From JASGDN01 sp049840815 (GTDB taxonomy: Bacteria > Chloroflexota > Chloroflexia > Thermomicrobiales > UBA6265), in assembly GCA_049840815.1 (NCBI GenBank), contig JASGJI010000007.1, positions 314,118-378,117 on the forward strand: a DNA stretch of 64,000 bases, in the 5' to 3' direction. The position numbers were made by a program, and so were the translations under genes. Under the pieces are notes generated by a model. It was not told the DNA's origin. It did no database searches and saw only the letters and a program-made list of their open reading frames with translations. Numbering within the stretch: the stretch's first letter is position 1; every line of letters starts with the position of its first letter. This document shows positions 18,036 to 26,567 of this stretch, piece after piece.

Positions 18036-19514
18036 ATGACGCGCACGAAGATCCGGGGTGCCTGGGTGATCGCCAGCGATGGCGATTCGCACCACATCCT
18101 CCAGGATGGCGAGGTCGTCTACGACGGGAACACGATTGTCTTCACCGGGCACGACTATCCAGAACCGGTGGACGAGGTGATCGAAGCCGGCAACGCGGTG
18201 GTCGGTCCGGGATTCATCGACCTCGATGCCCTGTTCGACCTCGACACCACGATCCTGGGATTCGACAACACACCCGGCTGGAAGAAGGGCAGGGTCTGGC
18301 CCACAACCTATCTCGAACGTGGCGCACGCGACGTCTACACACCAGAGGAAGAGGCGTTCCAGCACGAATACGCGATGGTGCAGCTGCTGCGCAACGGCAT
18401 CACCACCGGCCTCCCCATCCGCTCAATCTTCTATCGGAAGCACGCCGAGACCTACGAGGAAAACGCGCTCGCCGCCGAGGCAGCGGCCCGGCTCGGCATC
18501 CGCATGTATCTTGGTCCCTCCTATCGCACTGGCCTCACGACGGTGACGCCAGACGGCACATTCGTCCAAGCCTGGGAAATCGAGGAGGGGATGCGGGGAT
18601 TCGAGGAGGCAGTCCGGTTCGTCCGCGACTTCGATGGCGCCCACGGCGGACTGATTCGCGGATTCCTGCAGCCGGACCGGATCGAAGGCTGCACCGAGGA
18701 CTTGCTCGTCGAAACCGCCAGGGCTGCACGCGATCTCGACTGCCCGGTAAGGCTTCATTGCTGCCAGGGCGAGATGGAGGTCCGGCTCGTCCAGGAGCGG
18801 TGGGGCAAGTCCTCCCTGGAGGTCCTGCACGATATCGGGTTCCTGACGAATCGCATGCTGCTTCCCCACGGAACGAATCTCGGCGGCGTGAACCCGACGC
18901 CGGAGCGTATCGAGCGCGAACTCGGCTGGCTGGCCGAATCCGGTGCGACGATCGTGCATTGTCCGCTCGTCAGTCTCCGGCATGGCACGATGATGGACTC
19001 ATTCCCCCGGTTCCGGGAGATGGGCATCTCGATCGGCCTCGGAACCGACACCTGGCCGCCGGATCTCATCCAGAACATGCACGTCGGGGTGATGGCCGCC
19101 CGCACCATCGACCCTGCGCGAACAACGAGCGCGGCCGACTACTACACCGCAGCGACGATCGGCGGCGCGAACGCGATCGGCCGGAGGGATCTCGGCCGGC
19201 TGACACCCGGCGCCCTGGCGGACATCACGGTGTTCGACCTCGACGCGTTCCACATGGGCCAGTTCATCGACCCCATCCAGACGATGGTGCTCAACGGCAG
19301 CGGGCGAGATATCACGATGGCGATCGTCGATGGCCGCGTCGTCATGCGCGACCGGGAGATCCCCGGCATCGACCTGCCGGCCATGCACCTCCGCGCGCAG
19401 GGACAGTACGAGAAGCTGATCGCAACCTTTCCAGAACGGTCGCATCTGCACCCCCCGGTCGAGGAAATCTTCCAGCCCTCGTTCCCGGTCGTCCGTCGCC
19501 CGGACAGAGGATAG
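18036..19514 (+). CDS. Amidohydrolase-superfamily protein with altered metal site
   Basis: This 492-residue protein has the layout of the SsnA/AtzA-type amidohydrolases: a small beta sandwich, then a TIM barrel. It retains RLHCCQGEME (metal His), the LPHGTNL His, VHCPLV and the LGTDTWPPDL Asp. The first metal motif, normally HxH after PGFIDxH, is here DLD at residues 62-64 (GPGFIDLDALFDLD), so two usual metal ligands are replaced by acids. It may use a different metal arrangement or be a recognised subfamily of chlorohydrolase-like proteins. Deaminase or dechlorinase activity cannot be assumed. Start ATG 18036 follows GAAAGAGG. It stands alone. Confidence 0.85.
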   Translation: MTRTKIRGAWVIASDGDSHHILQDGEVVYDGNTIVFTGHDYPEPVDEVIEAGNAVVGPGFIDLDALFDLDTTILGFDNTPGWKKGRVWPTTYLERGARDVYTPEEEAFQHEYAMVQLLRNGITTGLPIRSIFYRKHAETYEENALAAEAAARLGIRMYLGPSYRTGLTTVTPDGTFVQAWEIEEGMRGFEEAVRFVRDFDGAHGGLIRGFLQPDRIEGCTEDLLVETARAARDLDCPVRLHCCQGEMEVRLVQERWGKSSLEVLHDIGFLTNRMLLPHGTNLGGVNPTPERIERELGWLAESGATIVHCPLVSLRHGTMMDSFPRFREMGISIGLGTDTWPPDLIQNMHVGVMAARTIDPARTTSAADYYTAATIGGANAIGRRDLGRLTPGALADITVFDLDAFHMGQFIDPIQTMVLNGSGRDITMAIVDGRVVMRDREIPGIDLPAMHLRAQGQYEKLIATFPERSHLHPPVEEIFQPSFPVVRRPDRG

Positions 19515-19525
19515 GCGAAAACAAG

Positions 19526-19562
19526 AAATCGGCTGCGATGGCAATGCCATCGCAGCCGATTT
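19526..19562. terminator. Bidirectional terminator
   Basis: A 17-base perfect stem (AAATCGGCTGCGATGGC and its complement) with a three-base loop lies between the amidohydrolase (+) and tRNA-Asn (-). A-rich sequence on one side and T-rich on the other fit termination for both. Confidence 0.85.
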
Positions 19563-19578
19563 GTCGTGCCAAGCACGT

Positions 19579-19653
19579 TGGCTCCCCGACTAGGATTCGA
19601 ACCTAGAACCTACCGGTTAACAGCCGGGCGCTCTACCGTTGAGCTATCGGGGA
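19579..19653 (-). tRNA. tRNA-Asn (anticodon GTT)
   Basis: The minus strand folds as a cloverleaf: acceptor TCCCCGA/TCGGGGA, D-arm GCTC/GAGC, anticodon loop CTGTTAA with anticodon GTT, T-arm CTAGG-TTCGAAT-CCTAG, discriminator G and an encoded CCA. It lies just upstream of the next plus-strand gene and after a terminator. Confidence 0.95.
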
Positions 19654-19827
19654 ATCTCATCTCGTTCCCGAGCGGGTAGGAGTATAGCAACGGATTCCGG
19701 TCGCTGCAAGGGAAATCGTGATGCACTCCGAAATCCGCCGTCTGGTCCCATATCTTCCTCCGGCGCATACTTGAAGCCAGACCGACCATTCGCGCGGCGC
19801 CCGCCGCTCCCCCGGACACACGCCAGC

Positions 19828-20787
19828 ATGTGGGATCCCCGTACCTACGAAGACACTGACTATGGCCTCGACGACGGAGAGTCGTTCGAGCCGGACTTCG
19901 ACCCCAACGAGGACGAACCGTTCGATCCGGCGATGCCGCATGTGATGACGATCCTCGGGCCAATCGAACCCGAAGAACTCGGTGTCTGCCTGCCGGCCAC
20001 CCGGTTCATGCCACAGCCATCTCCTGACCAGACCGAGCGGGAGCGGGCACGCTTCCTCGCCGAAGCAGGAGAAGAACTCGAAGCATTCGCGAGCGTCGGT
20101 GGGCGGGGCATTGTGGACATCGCAACGGCGGAGACCGGACGGGATGTTCCGGCCCTCCAGCGCCTCACCCAACTTGTGCCATCGCACATCATCGCCTCAA
20201 CCAGCCCTGACGGGCTTTCGGACGACGATCTCGACCGCGCGTCTGTTCGGCCGGGCCTGATCGTCGCGCACCTGGAGGCGGTCGCCGCCGCTGACCGGAT
20301 CGAACGCGCGATTGAGGGTGCATTCCGTCATGGTATGCCGCTCCTCATCACGGTCCCTAGCTGGGACCGAGCGGCAGCCATGCTGGCAGCTCGCCGGAGG
20401 GTCGTGGACGGCATGACGGCAGCGCCACGCCTCGTCCTCGGCGGGCCGGAGGGTCTCCCGGATCTGGACACCATCGAAGAGGCAGGAAACGCTCGCGCGT
20501 TCGTCACGATCCGCTGTGCCGGTCCTGGGCACCCTCACGACGAAGCCCTGCTTGCCGAGCGGATCGTCGACGTGGGGAACGAGGGGCTGGCCGCGCACCT
20601 GCTCGTAACCATGGACATTGTGGTGCCGCGTCTTCGCCTCGCTGTGCCAGCAGAACCTCGGACGCCCTACCTCATCGATCGTTTCGCGCTCGCGCTCATG
20701 GATGCCGGAGCGTCGGCCCTTGATGTTCGCCGCCTTCTCGTCGAGAACCCCGCCGAAGCGCTGACGATCAGGCGGCCCATAGCGTGA
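19828..20787 (+). CDS. Degenerate phosphotriesterase-like protein
   Basis: After an acidic tail (residues 1-35) this 319-residue protein follows the phosphotriesterase/PHP amidohydrolase pattern: VMTILGPIEPEELGVCLP at 39-56, a GIVDIATAETGRD segment, then a C-terminal GASALDVRRLLVENPAEAL as in the family's NPA-containing end. The metal ligands are gone: the usual HEH after LP is ATR at 57-59, and I find no matching carboxylated Lys, barrel His residues or final Asp. It is probably a non-catalytic or re-purposed family member. ATG 19828 is chosen because the family homology begins soon after; the frame is open further upstream through the tRNA region. No partner gene is obvious. Confidence 0.75.
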   Translation: MWDPRTYEDTDYGLDDGESFEPDFDPNEDEPFDPAMPHVMTILGPIEPEELGVCLPATRFMPQPSPDQTERERARFLAEAGEELEAFASVGGRGIVDIATAETGRDVPALQRLTQLVPSHIIASTSPDGLSDDDLDRASVRPGLIVAHLEAVAAADRIERAIEGAFRHGMPLLITVPSWDRAAAMLAARRRVVDGMTAAPRLVLGGPEGLPDLDTIEEAGNARAFVTIRCAGPGHPHDEALLAERIVDVGNEGLAAHLLVTMDIVVPRLRLAVPAEPRTPYLIDRFALALMDAGASALDVRRLLVENPAEALTIRRPIA

Positions 20788-20870
20788 GATCCGGTGCATT
20801 CCTGTTGCAGAGCGCTCGCGCTATGTATGATTCGTGAAGGTATCGTCGTTCCAAGCAGGAGGTTCCGGTC

Positions 20871-21107
20871 GTGACGACACGCGTGTACCTGAACAACGCG
20901 AAGGTGACGAGCGACGCCCCGGATCGCGGGGACCTTCCCGCGGAGCGTTTCTTCGTGAATGGGTCGGATGTTCCGGAGGTCTGGGTGGAAACCGAAAGCC
21001 AGGCGATCGGCGAGGTGGGGCGGGCGGCGTCGTTCTTCCTCACGCGATCGCTCGATATCGGATTCACGCGCATCACCGGCACCATCGAACGCAAGCGCGT
21101 CAAATAG
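20871..21107 (+). CDS. Small hypothetical protein, 78 aa
   Basis: A GTG start follows AGGAGG by about eight bases. The protein is soluble, lacks a signal peptide, and I do not recognise it. It ends LTRSLDIGFTRITGTIERKRVK-like basic. It is 83 bp after the phosphotriesterase-like gene and convergent with a membrane-protein gene, overlapping its end by eight bases. Confidence 0.65.
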   Translation: MTTRVYLNNAKVTSDAPDRGDLPAERFFVNGSDVPEVWVETESQAIGEVGRAASFFLTRSLDIGFTRITGTIERKRVK

Positions 21108-21558
21108 CGGTAGCGCCCGTTCGCAAGCGTTCGAAGACGCCGCCCATCACCGCCCCGAAGGCAATGTGCCGGACGACAGCCTGGCCGAATGCCGTCCACA
21201 TCCAGTACGCGTCGAGTCGTCCTTCGCGAATCGCCGGGTGTGCGTCGATCAACCGCATGATCGGGTAGAGGGCAACATTCTCAGCCGTGGCGAAGGCAAC
21301 TCCACGCATCCAGCCCGGACCGGACAGTCTCGCCGCGACGATCGCATAGACCATCCCCACCGCCATGCTGTTGCCGGCATGAATGAGCAGCCCGATTCGT
21401 CGTGCCGTCAGCGGATCCCTTGAGAAGATACCGCCGAGCAGGATGAGGTCATCGGTATTATTCCCCAGGACGGCGAGATCGGCCCGCATGACCGCGAGAT
21501 AGGCCGCACCACCCGCCAATCCCGCAAGGGGACCGGTCAGCAACGAAGACGTGGGCAT
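21100..21558 (-). CDS. Hypothetical membrane protein
   Basis: This 152-residue protein starts at the ATG at 21558 behind GGGAGG. It has three to four hydrophobic, Gly/Ala-rich segments (GPLAGLAGGAAYLAVM, GMVYAIVAA, AFGAVMGGVFERL) and no recognised catalytic motif. It follows lpd on the same strand but is separated from it by a terminator-like stem-loop, so it is probably transcribed separately. Confidence 0.65.
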   Translation of the reverse strand: MPTSSLLTGPLAGLAGGAAYLAVMRADLAVLGNNTDDLILLGGIFSRDPLTARRIGLLIHAGNSMAVGMVYAIVAARLSGPGWMRGVAFATAENVALYPIMRLIDAHPAIREGRLDAYWMWTAFGQAVVRHIAFGAVMGGVFERLRTGATAI

Positions 21559-21586
21559 GGACAACCTCCCGCAAGGACAGCAAGGG

Positions 21587-21614
21587 CCGGTCGGAACGAA
21601 TCCGACCGGCCCTC
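21587..21614 (-). terminator. lpd terminator stem-loop
   Basis: AGGGCCGGTCGGA pairs with TCCGACCGGCCCT across a short loop, directly after the lpd stop on the minus strand. Confidence 0.65.
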
Positions 21615-21643
21615 TCATCAGTGCATGGACGAAGCCAACGCGA

Positions 21644-23068
21644 CTAGATGTGGATCGCGTGACCCAGGGCGTCGTGCGCGGCCTCGCCAATGACCTCCGA
21701 CACCGTCGGGTGCGGATGAATCGTCGTCGCCATTTCCTGGACGCTCGCGTTCAGGTAGCGCGCCAGACCAGCCTCCGCGATCAACTCGGTGGCGTGCGGG
21801 CCGATGATGTGGATGCCCAGCACGTCGTCCGTGTCGGCGTCCACGATCATCTTGGTAAATCCGTCCGGATGCCCCTCAATGGTGGCCTTCGCGTTCGGCT
21901 TCATCGGGAATTTGCCGATCTTGATCTCGTAGCCGAGTTCCTTGGCCTGCGCCTCGGTGAGCCCGACGGAGCCGATCTCCGGCTCACAGTAGGTGCAACT
22001 CGCCGAGTCGAGGACATCCAGCGGCCAAGGGCTGAGGCCCACGATGTGCTCGACCGCGATGATGCCCTGGCGCATGGCCGTGTGGGCGAGCATCTGCTGG
22101 CCGTTGACGTCACCGATGGCGTAGATGTGCGGCACATTCGTCCGCATCATCGAGTCGACCGGGATGATGTCGCCCTCGGTCTGCACGCCGACGGTCTCCA
22201 GGCCGATGTTCTCGATATTGCCCTGGCGGCCAATCGCGACGAAGAGCGCCTCGGCCTCGACCACACGCTCCTTGCCCTTGGAATCCTTCACACGGACCGT
22301 GACACCCTTGTCCGTCACGTCGATGTCATCAGCGGTCGGACGGGCATCGGGGATCACGTCGAGCTTCTTGCGCGCGTAGGCACGGGTCAGATGCTGCGAA
22401 ACCTCGGCATCCTCCTGCGGCACCATTCGGCCGATCAACGTGACCTTCGCGCCGTAGCGATGATAGATGTCCGCCCACTCGACACCAGTGGCACCGCCGC
22501 CACGAACGATGACGCTCTTCGGCATCTCTTCGCGGACGACCGAGTGATCGCTGTTGAAGACCACCTTGCCGTCGAAATCGATGCCCTTGATCGGGCGCGG
22601 GCGCGAACCCGTGTTGATGATGATGTCCGGCGCGGTGATGGTGAAGATCGCCCCACCATCGTTCGGCGTCACCTCGACCGTCTTCGCGTCGAGCAGCTTG
22701 CCACGTCCCATGAACACGGGGATCTTGTGCTTCTTGTCGAAGAGGTAGCGGAGACCGCGATACTGACCCTCGACGATATCGAGCGAGCGGCCCAGCGCGG
22801 TCGTATAGTCGAATTCGATGTCGCCCGTGACGTTGACGCCGTACTGGCCGGCTTCCTTCACGGTATCGAGAATGCTCGCCGACTTCAGCATCGCCTTCGT
22901 GGGGATGCATCCGCGGTGGAGACAGGTGCCCCCGAGTTTGATGGCTTCGACAACAGCGACGTTCAGGCCGAGCTGCTTGGCACGAATCGCGGCGACGTAG
23001 CCACCGGTTCCGCCCCCGAGCAGGATCAGGTCGAATGCATTGTCCTGGCTAGCTACTGCGTCCGTCAT
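21644..23068 (-). CDS. lpd: Dihydrolipoyl dehydrogenase
   Basis: Lpd re-oxidises the lipoyl arm of 2-oxoacid dehydrogenases and of the glycine cleavage H protein, passing electrons to NAD+. The 474-residue flavoprotein has the FAD fold (LGGGTGGYVAAIRAKQ), the redox pair in GGTCLHRGCIPTKAML, the NAD-binding domain, and the catalytic His/Glu in HPHPTVSEVIGE. It is monocistronic here. gcvT, gcvH and gcvPA lie 16 kb away, so it may serve that system as well as others. Confidence 0.95.
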   Translation of the reverse strand: MTDAVASQDNAFDLILLGGGTGGYVAAIRAKQLGLNVAVVEAIKLGGTCLHRGCIPTKAMLKSASILDTVKEAGQYGVNVTGDIEFDYTTALGRSLDIVEGQYRGLRYLFDKKHKIPVFMGRGKLLDAKTVEVTPNDGGAIFTITAPDIIINTGSRPRPIKGIDFDGKVVFNSDHSVVREEMPKSVIVRGGGATGVEWADIYHRYGAKVTLIGRMVPQEDAEVSQHLTRAYARKKLDVIPDARPTADDIDVTDKGVTVRVKDSKGKERVVEAEALFVAIGRQGNIENIGLETVGVQTEGDIIPVDSMMRTNVPHIYAIGDVNGQQMLAHTAMRQGIIAVEHIVGLSPWPLDVLDSASCTYCEPEIGSVGLTEAQAKELGYEIKIGKFPMKPNAKATIEGHPDGFTKMIVDADTDDVLGIHIIGPHATELIAEAGLARYLNASVQEMATTIHPHPTVSEVIGEAAHDALGHAIHI

Positions 23069-23276
23069 GAATCAGGTTTCTCCAGTCTCATAGACCAGCA
23101 CGGCCCTCCGTTGGACCGGCCTCGCATACCGTGGCAATTATCCACCATTCTGCAAGGGGATAGCTGGTCACCACGGTAGACGTTCGGGCACTTGGCGGAG
23201 AGGGTAGAGGCGCTCGCTGCCATCTCCCGGTGCAGCCCATTGGTCTCGTCGTACGAAGATCGTGCTCGTGGCCTGC

Positions 23277-24164
23277 CTATGCCGTGAGGTAGCCGATACC
23301 ATCCTCCAAGGCGACCGGCTCACGGCCGATCAGCTCGCCCGTGGCCGACCCGGCAGCGGTATTGTCCAGCGAGAGCATCTTCAACTGCTCGGACGTGACG
23401 GGAGGACGCAGCGCCATGGGGAGTGGGCCGGATGCCGCCACCACCGCCTTCATCACCGGCAGCGGAATGTGCACCCGAGGTCGCTTGACGCCGAGTTGCC
23501 GCGCGATGGCGTCGATCATCTGCTCGTAGGTGTAGTGCTTGCCGCCCCCGAGTTCGTATACCTGTCCGTCAGTGAAGTCGGGATCGTCCACCGCTCGCAT
23601 GAAACAGTCCGCGACGTCATCCACCCAGACGGGTTGGAAGCGTGCGTCTCCGGACCCGGCGATCGGGGTAATCGGGAACTGGCGGACCACCCCGGCCAGC
23701 ACGGTCACGAACCCGTCTCCCTTGCCGAAGATCACTGAGGGCCGGAAGATCGTCCATTCAAGACCAGAGGACATGACGGCCTGCTCAGCCTTCCACTTCG
23801 CCTGATGGTATGGGTATGCGGGGTCGTCCTTCACACCGATGGCGCTCATGTGGATGAATCGCGGGACACCTGCCGCCCGCGCCGCCGCGACGATGTTCTC
23901 CGTGCCTTGCCGGATGACGCCATCGAAGGTAGCTCCCCCATGCTCCTCGATGATCGCGACGAGGTGGATCACAACGTCGAACCCCACGAGCTTGCCGGCG
24001 AGCGACGCAGCGTCGGTCACGTCGCCGACAAGCGACGACACGCCCTCCGGGGCATGGTGTCCGCTGGCATCACGTTCCAGCAACACCACGTCGTGCACCG
24101 GCTTCAGCCGATCGACGATCCGGCTACCAACAAATCCTGTTCCACCTGTCACCAGAATCCGCAT
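23277..24164 (-). CDS. NAD-dependent epimerase/NDUFA9-like SDR protein
   Basis: This 295-residue extended short-chain dehydrogenase-like protein begins MRILVTGGTGFVGSRIVDRL, with the TGGTGFVG dinucleotide motif, and has YHQAK as the YxxxK pair. The pattern, including RPSVIFGKGDGFV, resembles the bacterial NDUFA9/complex I 39-kDa-like SDR group. The substrate is unknown. The ATG at 24164 is preceded by AAAGGAA; a longer frame upstream is unlikely to be translated. Confidence 0.85.
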   Translation of the reverse strand: MRILVTGGTGFVGSRIVDRLKPVHDVVLLERDASGHHAPEGVSSLVGDVTDAASLAGKLVGFDVVIHLVAIIEEHGGATFDGVIRQGTENIVAAARAAGVPRFIHMSAIGVKDDPAYPYHQAKWKAEQAVMSSGLEWTIFRPSVIFGKGDGFVTVLAGVVRQFPITPIAGSGDARFQPVWVDDVADCFMRAVDDPDFTDGQVYELGGGKHYTYEQMIDAIARQLGVKRPRVHIPLPVMKAVVAASGPLPMALRPPVTSEQLKMLSLDNTAAGSATGELIGREPVALEDGIGYLTA

Positions 24165-24318
24165 TCGACGTTCCTTTCCGTGAGTATGGTGGCCACGTTC
24201 TTGCGTATAGACCACAATACAGGGGGCCAGATGCACGGGGATCCGGCATACTGGTAACGCACGGCATATGCCGGAGGCCGAACGGCAAACGGCGATTTCG
24301 TGTCTTGGCCCTGTTTGA

Positions 24319-24340
24319 TGGATGCAGGCTGCTGCATCCA
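24319..24340 (+). promoter_or_regulatory. Hairpin in the csbD-like leader
   Basis: A nine-base perfect stem (TGGATGCAG with CTGCATCCA) ends 12 bases before the GGAGGG ribosome site of the next gene. It may be a leader structure; no function is shown. Confidence 0.4.
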
Positions 24341-24361
24341 TCTCATGTATTGGAGGGAAAC

Positions 24362-24709
24362 GTGGTCGACAAGGAACAGGTCGAGGGCGTGGTAAACCAG
24401 GTTCAGGGCGAGGTGAAGCAGACGGCGGGGGATCTCCTCGACGACCACAAGCTCGAAGCCGAAGGCAAGGTTGACGAGCTCAAGGGCACGGTCCAGGAGC
24501 ACATCGGCAACGCGCAGGCGGAAGTCGAGAACGCCACCGATGACGCCAAGACTCATGTCGCGGATGCCGCCGATGATGCCAAGGCAAAGGCCGATGACGC
24601 TACGTCCGACCTCAAGAGCAGCGCCGAGGATATTCTCGACGATGTCAAGGAAGGGTTCGAGGACGTCAAGGACAAGGTCTCTGGCTTCTTCAAGAAGCTG
24701 ACCGACTAG
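24362..24709 (+). CDS. CsbD-like stress protein
   Basis: A GTG preceded by GGAGGG starts a 115-residue, very hydrophilic protein (VDKEQVEGVVNQVQGEVKQ, then repeated DDAK/ADDA units). The first 40 residues look like a CsbD domain and the rest is a low-complexity amphipathic helix rich in Asp, Ala and Lys. Such proteins accumulate under general stress, and their molecular role is not known. It has no neighbours on the same strand and ends before a bidirectional terminator. Confidence 0.8.
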   Translation: MVDKEQVEGVVNQVQGEVKQTAGDLLDDHKLEAEGKVDELKGTVQEHIGNAQAEVENATDDAKTHVADAADDAKAKADDATSDLKSSAEDILDDVKEGFEDVKDKVSGFFKKLTD

Positions 24710-24766
24710 ACGCAGCAGAAATGCAGCATCCGAGCCGACCTGCCAATGCGGAGTCCGGTTCGACCC

Positions 24767-24795
24767 AAGGCCCGGCGACGAGATCGCCGGGCCTT
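24767..24795. terminator. Bidirectional terminator between csbD-like gene and ppx
   Basis: AAGGCCCGGCGA pairs perfectly with TCGCCGGGCCTT across a five-base loop, between convergent genes. Confidence 0.8.
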
Positions 24796-24802
24796 GTCGT
24801 AC

Positions 24803-25738
24803 TCACGCGCCCAGCGACGCGAACCCCTCGCGCGCGATCAGATCGCGCAGCAACCCGGTCCGGATTCCGCTCGGCACCGCGTCGACCGTTTTCGGCCCGA
24901 TCGCCTTGGCAGCCGCCAACGCGATCGCCACGCCGGCCGGCAACACGGTCGCGCGTTCGTGCTGGATGCTCAGCGCCGCGGCAACCACATCCGCGGGTTC
25001 ACCGGCAAGACGGGTGAGGATCTGGGCGATCGTGCCAATTCCGAGCGGATCGCCGATGCGGTAGTACTGGCGCAGTCCTTCGATGAACTGCCCGTTGCCT
25101 CCCGAGAGCAGCAACGCGCCTCCCCGCCCGTCGAGGATTGAGGCGCGCTCGGTGAGGAACGCCTGCGCATCGTCCTCTGCGGCCCGCACGGATTCGGAGC
25201 CAGGTGGATCGGCGTGGAACCAGCGATCCGCCACCCGACCCGAACCAATCGGAATCGAGAATGCCTCCTCCACGGCACCGGCACTCGCTGCGATGATCTC
25301 CATGCTGCCGCCGCCAATATCGACGATCGCCGCACGACCGCCTTCGGGCAGATAGTCCTGCAACCCGAGAAATGTCAGCCGAGCTTCCTCTTCACCGGCG
25401 ATCGTGCGAATCTCCCACGCCGTCTCGCTGGCGATCCGGTCGAGCAGATCTCGTCCGTTGCTGGCAACACGCAACGCCTCGGTCGCGACTCCGACGAACC
25501 GTCGTGCTCCGAGGTCTCGCCCGAGCTGTTCGAAGGCAATCAGCGTGGACACCGCTCGTTCGAGGCGCTCCGGATCGATCTGGCCGGTCTTCTCGATCCC
25601 GGCGCCAATGCGGACCGCGTCGTTCCGCTCTTCGATCGTCTCAATCCCGCCATCGGCAAAACAGCGTGCAGCCGAGAACTTGAGCGTGTTCGTGCCGATA
25701 TCGACCGCCGCCAGAACGATGCCTTCCTGAGCATCCAT
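24803..25738 (-). CDS. Exopolyphosphatase/pppGpp phosphatase (Ppx/GppA family)
   Basis: This ASKHA-fold enzyme would hydrolyse polyphosphate or pppGpp. The 311-residue protein has the phosphate-binding VDIGTNTLK, the acidic EGEE-like segment (IAGEEEARLTFLG), VDIGGGSMEII and a SGGNGQF motif. This is the short, single-core form without the C-terminal HD-like extension. The ATG at 25738 has GGGAGAG six bases upstream. A TGATG overlap with the metallophosphoesterase stop (25765) is the alternative start. The two genes are clearly coupled. Confidence 0.9.
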   Translation of the reverse strand: MDAQEGIVLAAVDIGTNTLKFSAARCFADGGIETIEERNDAVRIGAGIEKTGQIDPERLERAVSTLIAFEQLGRDLGARRFVGVATEALRVASNGRDLLDRIASETAWEIRTIAGEEEARLTFLGLQDYLPEGGRAAIVDIGGGSMEIIAASAGAVEEAFSIPIGSGRVADRWFHADPPGSESVRAAEDDAQAFLTERASILDGRGGALLLSGGNGQFIEGLRQYYRIGDPLGIGTIAQILTRLAGEPADVVAAALSIQHERATVLPAGVAIALAAAKAIGPKTVDAVPSGIRTGLLRDLIAREGFASLGA

Positions 25739-25764
25739 CGCCACTCTCTCCCAACGCGGGGACA

Positions 25765-26469
25765 TCAATAGGACGCCCGCTTCAGCTTCGCCAACACCTT
25801 GTCCGGATTCGGCATTCCGCTCTCGCGGACCTGCGCTTCGGTCTCGTCAAGCGGATAGTCCACATAGCGGATCTCTGCGAGCCAGCGGCCTTCCTGCTCG
25901 TCCCAGGTGAACAACCCCCACCGGGAGACGAGCCGGCCGTCCTTCGGATTCCCGACCGCCGAGACATCCACGAGTGTGAGGCCATTCACTTCGCGAATGT
26001 AGGAGATATGGATGTGTGCGAAGGCGAGGATCGCCGCCTCGACATCCCCAAGAATCTCCTCGATTTCCCGCTTCGACGCTTCCGGGTCCAGCGCCCGGTC
26101 CTGATCGACCGGGTTGGCGTGGACGACCAACAGATCATCCTTCGGCGAATGGCCCCCCGGCGGGGTGATCCGCAGTTCGAATGGAAGATCGCGGAGGGTC
26201 GCCAGTCCATCTGGCCCGAGTTGCTGGATGACCCATCGTGCGGGCTTGGACGTGCGGGATTCTGCCGCGAGATCACGGTCGGTATTGCCCTGCACCGCCT
26301 CGATTCCACGATCCTGGAGACGATCGAGCACCCCAGCCGGATCGGGACCGCCCTCACACAGATCGCCAGCAGCGATGATCCGATCCACGCCAACCACGTC
26401 GATATCCGCCAGCACGCGATCGAGCGCGATGCTGAATCCGTGAATATCCGAGATGACCGCAACCTTCAT
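25765..26469 (-). CDS. Metallophosphoesterase, YfcE/MJ0936-type
   Basis: The 234-residue protein starts MKVAVISDIHGFSIAL and has the calcineurin-like metal motifs DIHG, GDLCEGG, QGNTD and a late VHANP/AFAHIH pair. Relatives are small phosphodiesterases with broad activity on artificial substrates. It ends in a TGATG overlap with the Ppx/GppA gene, so both probably come from one transcript. The substrate is unknown. The ATG at 26469 fits the family N-terminus. Confidence 0.88.
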   Translation of the reverse strand: MKVAVISDIHGFSIALDRVLADIDVVGVDRIIAAGDLCEGGPDPAGVLDRLQDRGIEAVQGNTDRDLAAESRTSKPARWVIQQLGPDGLATLRDLPFELRITPPGGHSPKDDLLVVHANPVDQDRALDPEASKREIEEILGDVEAAILAFAHIHISYIREVNGLTLVDVSAVGNPKDGRLVSRWGLFTWDEQEGRWLAEIRYVDYPLDETEAQVRESGMPNPDKVLAKLKRASY

Positions 26470-26502
26470 CGAGGACCCTTCCTGCGTCATTCCCACACGA
26501 AA

Positions 26503-26533
26503 CAACGGGCGGGCCAGTTCCACCCGCCCGTTG
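26503..26533 (-). terminator. Terminator after GH2 gene
   Basis: CAACGGGCGGG pairs with CCCGCCCGTTG over 11 bases, directly downstream of the GH2 stop codon on the minus strand. Confidence 0.7.
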
Positions 26534-26567
26534 CCTCGCAAATCCCCCGCCGCCCGAGGAACAGGAA

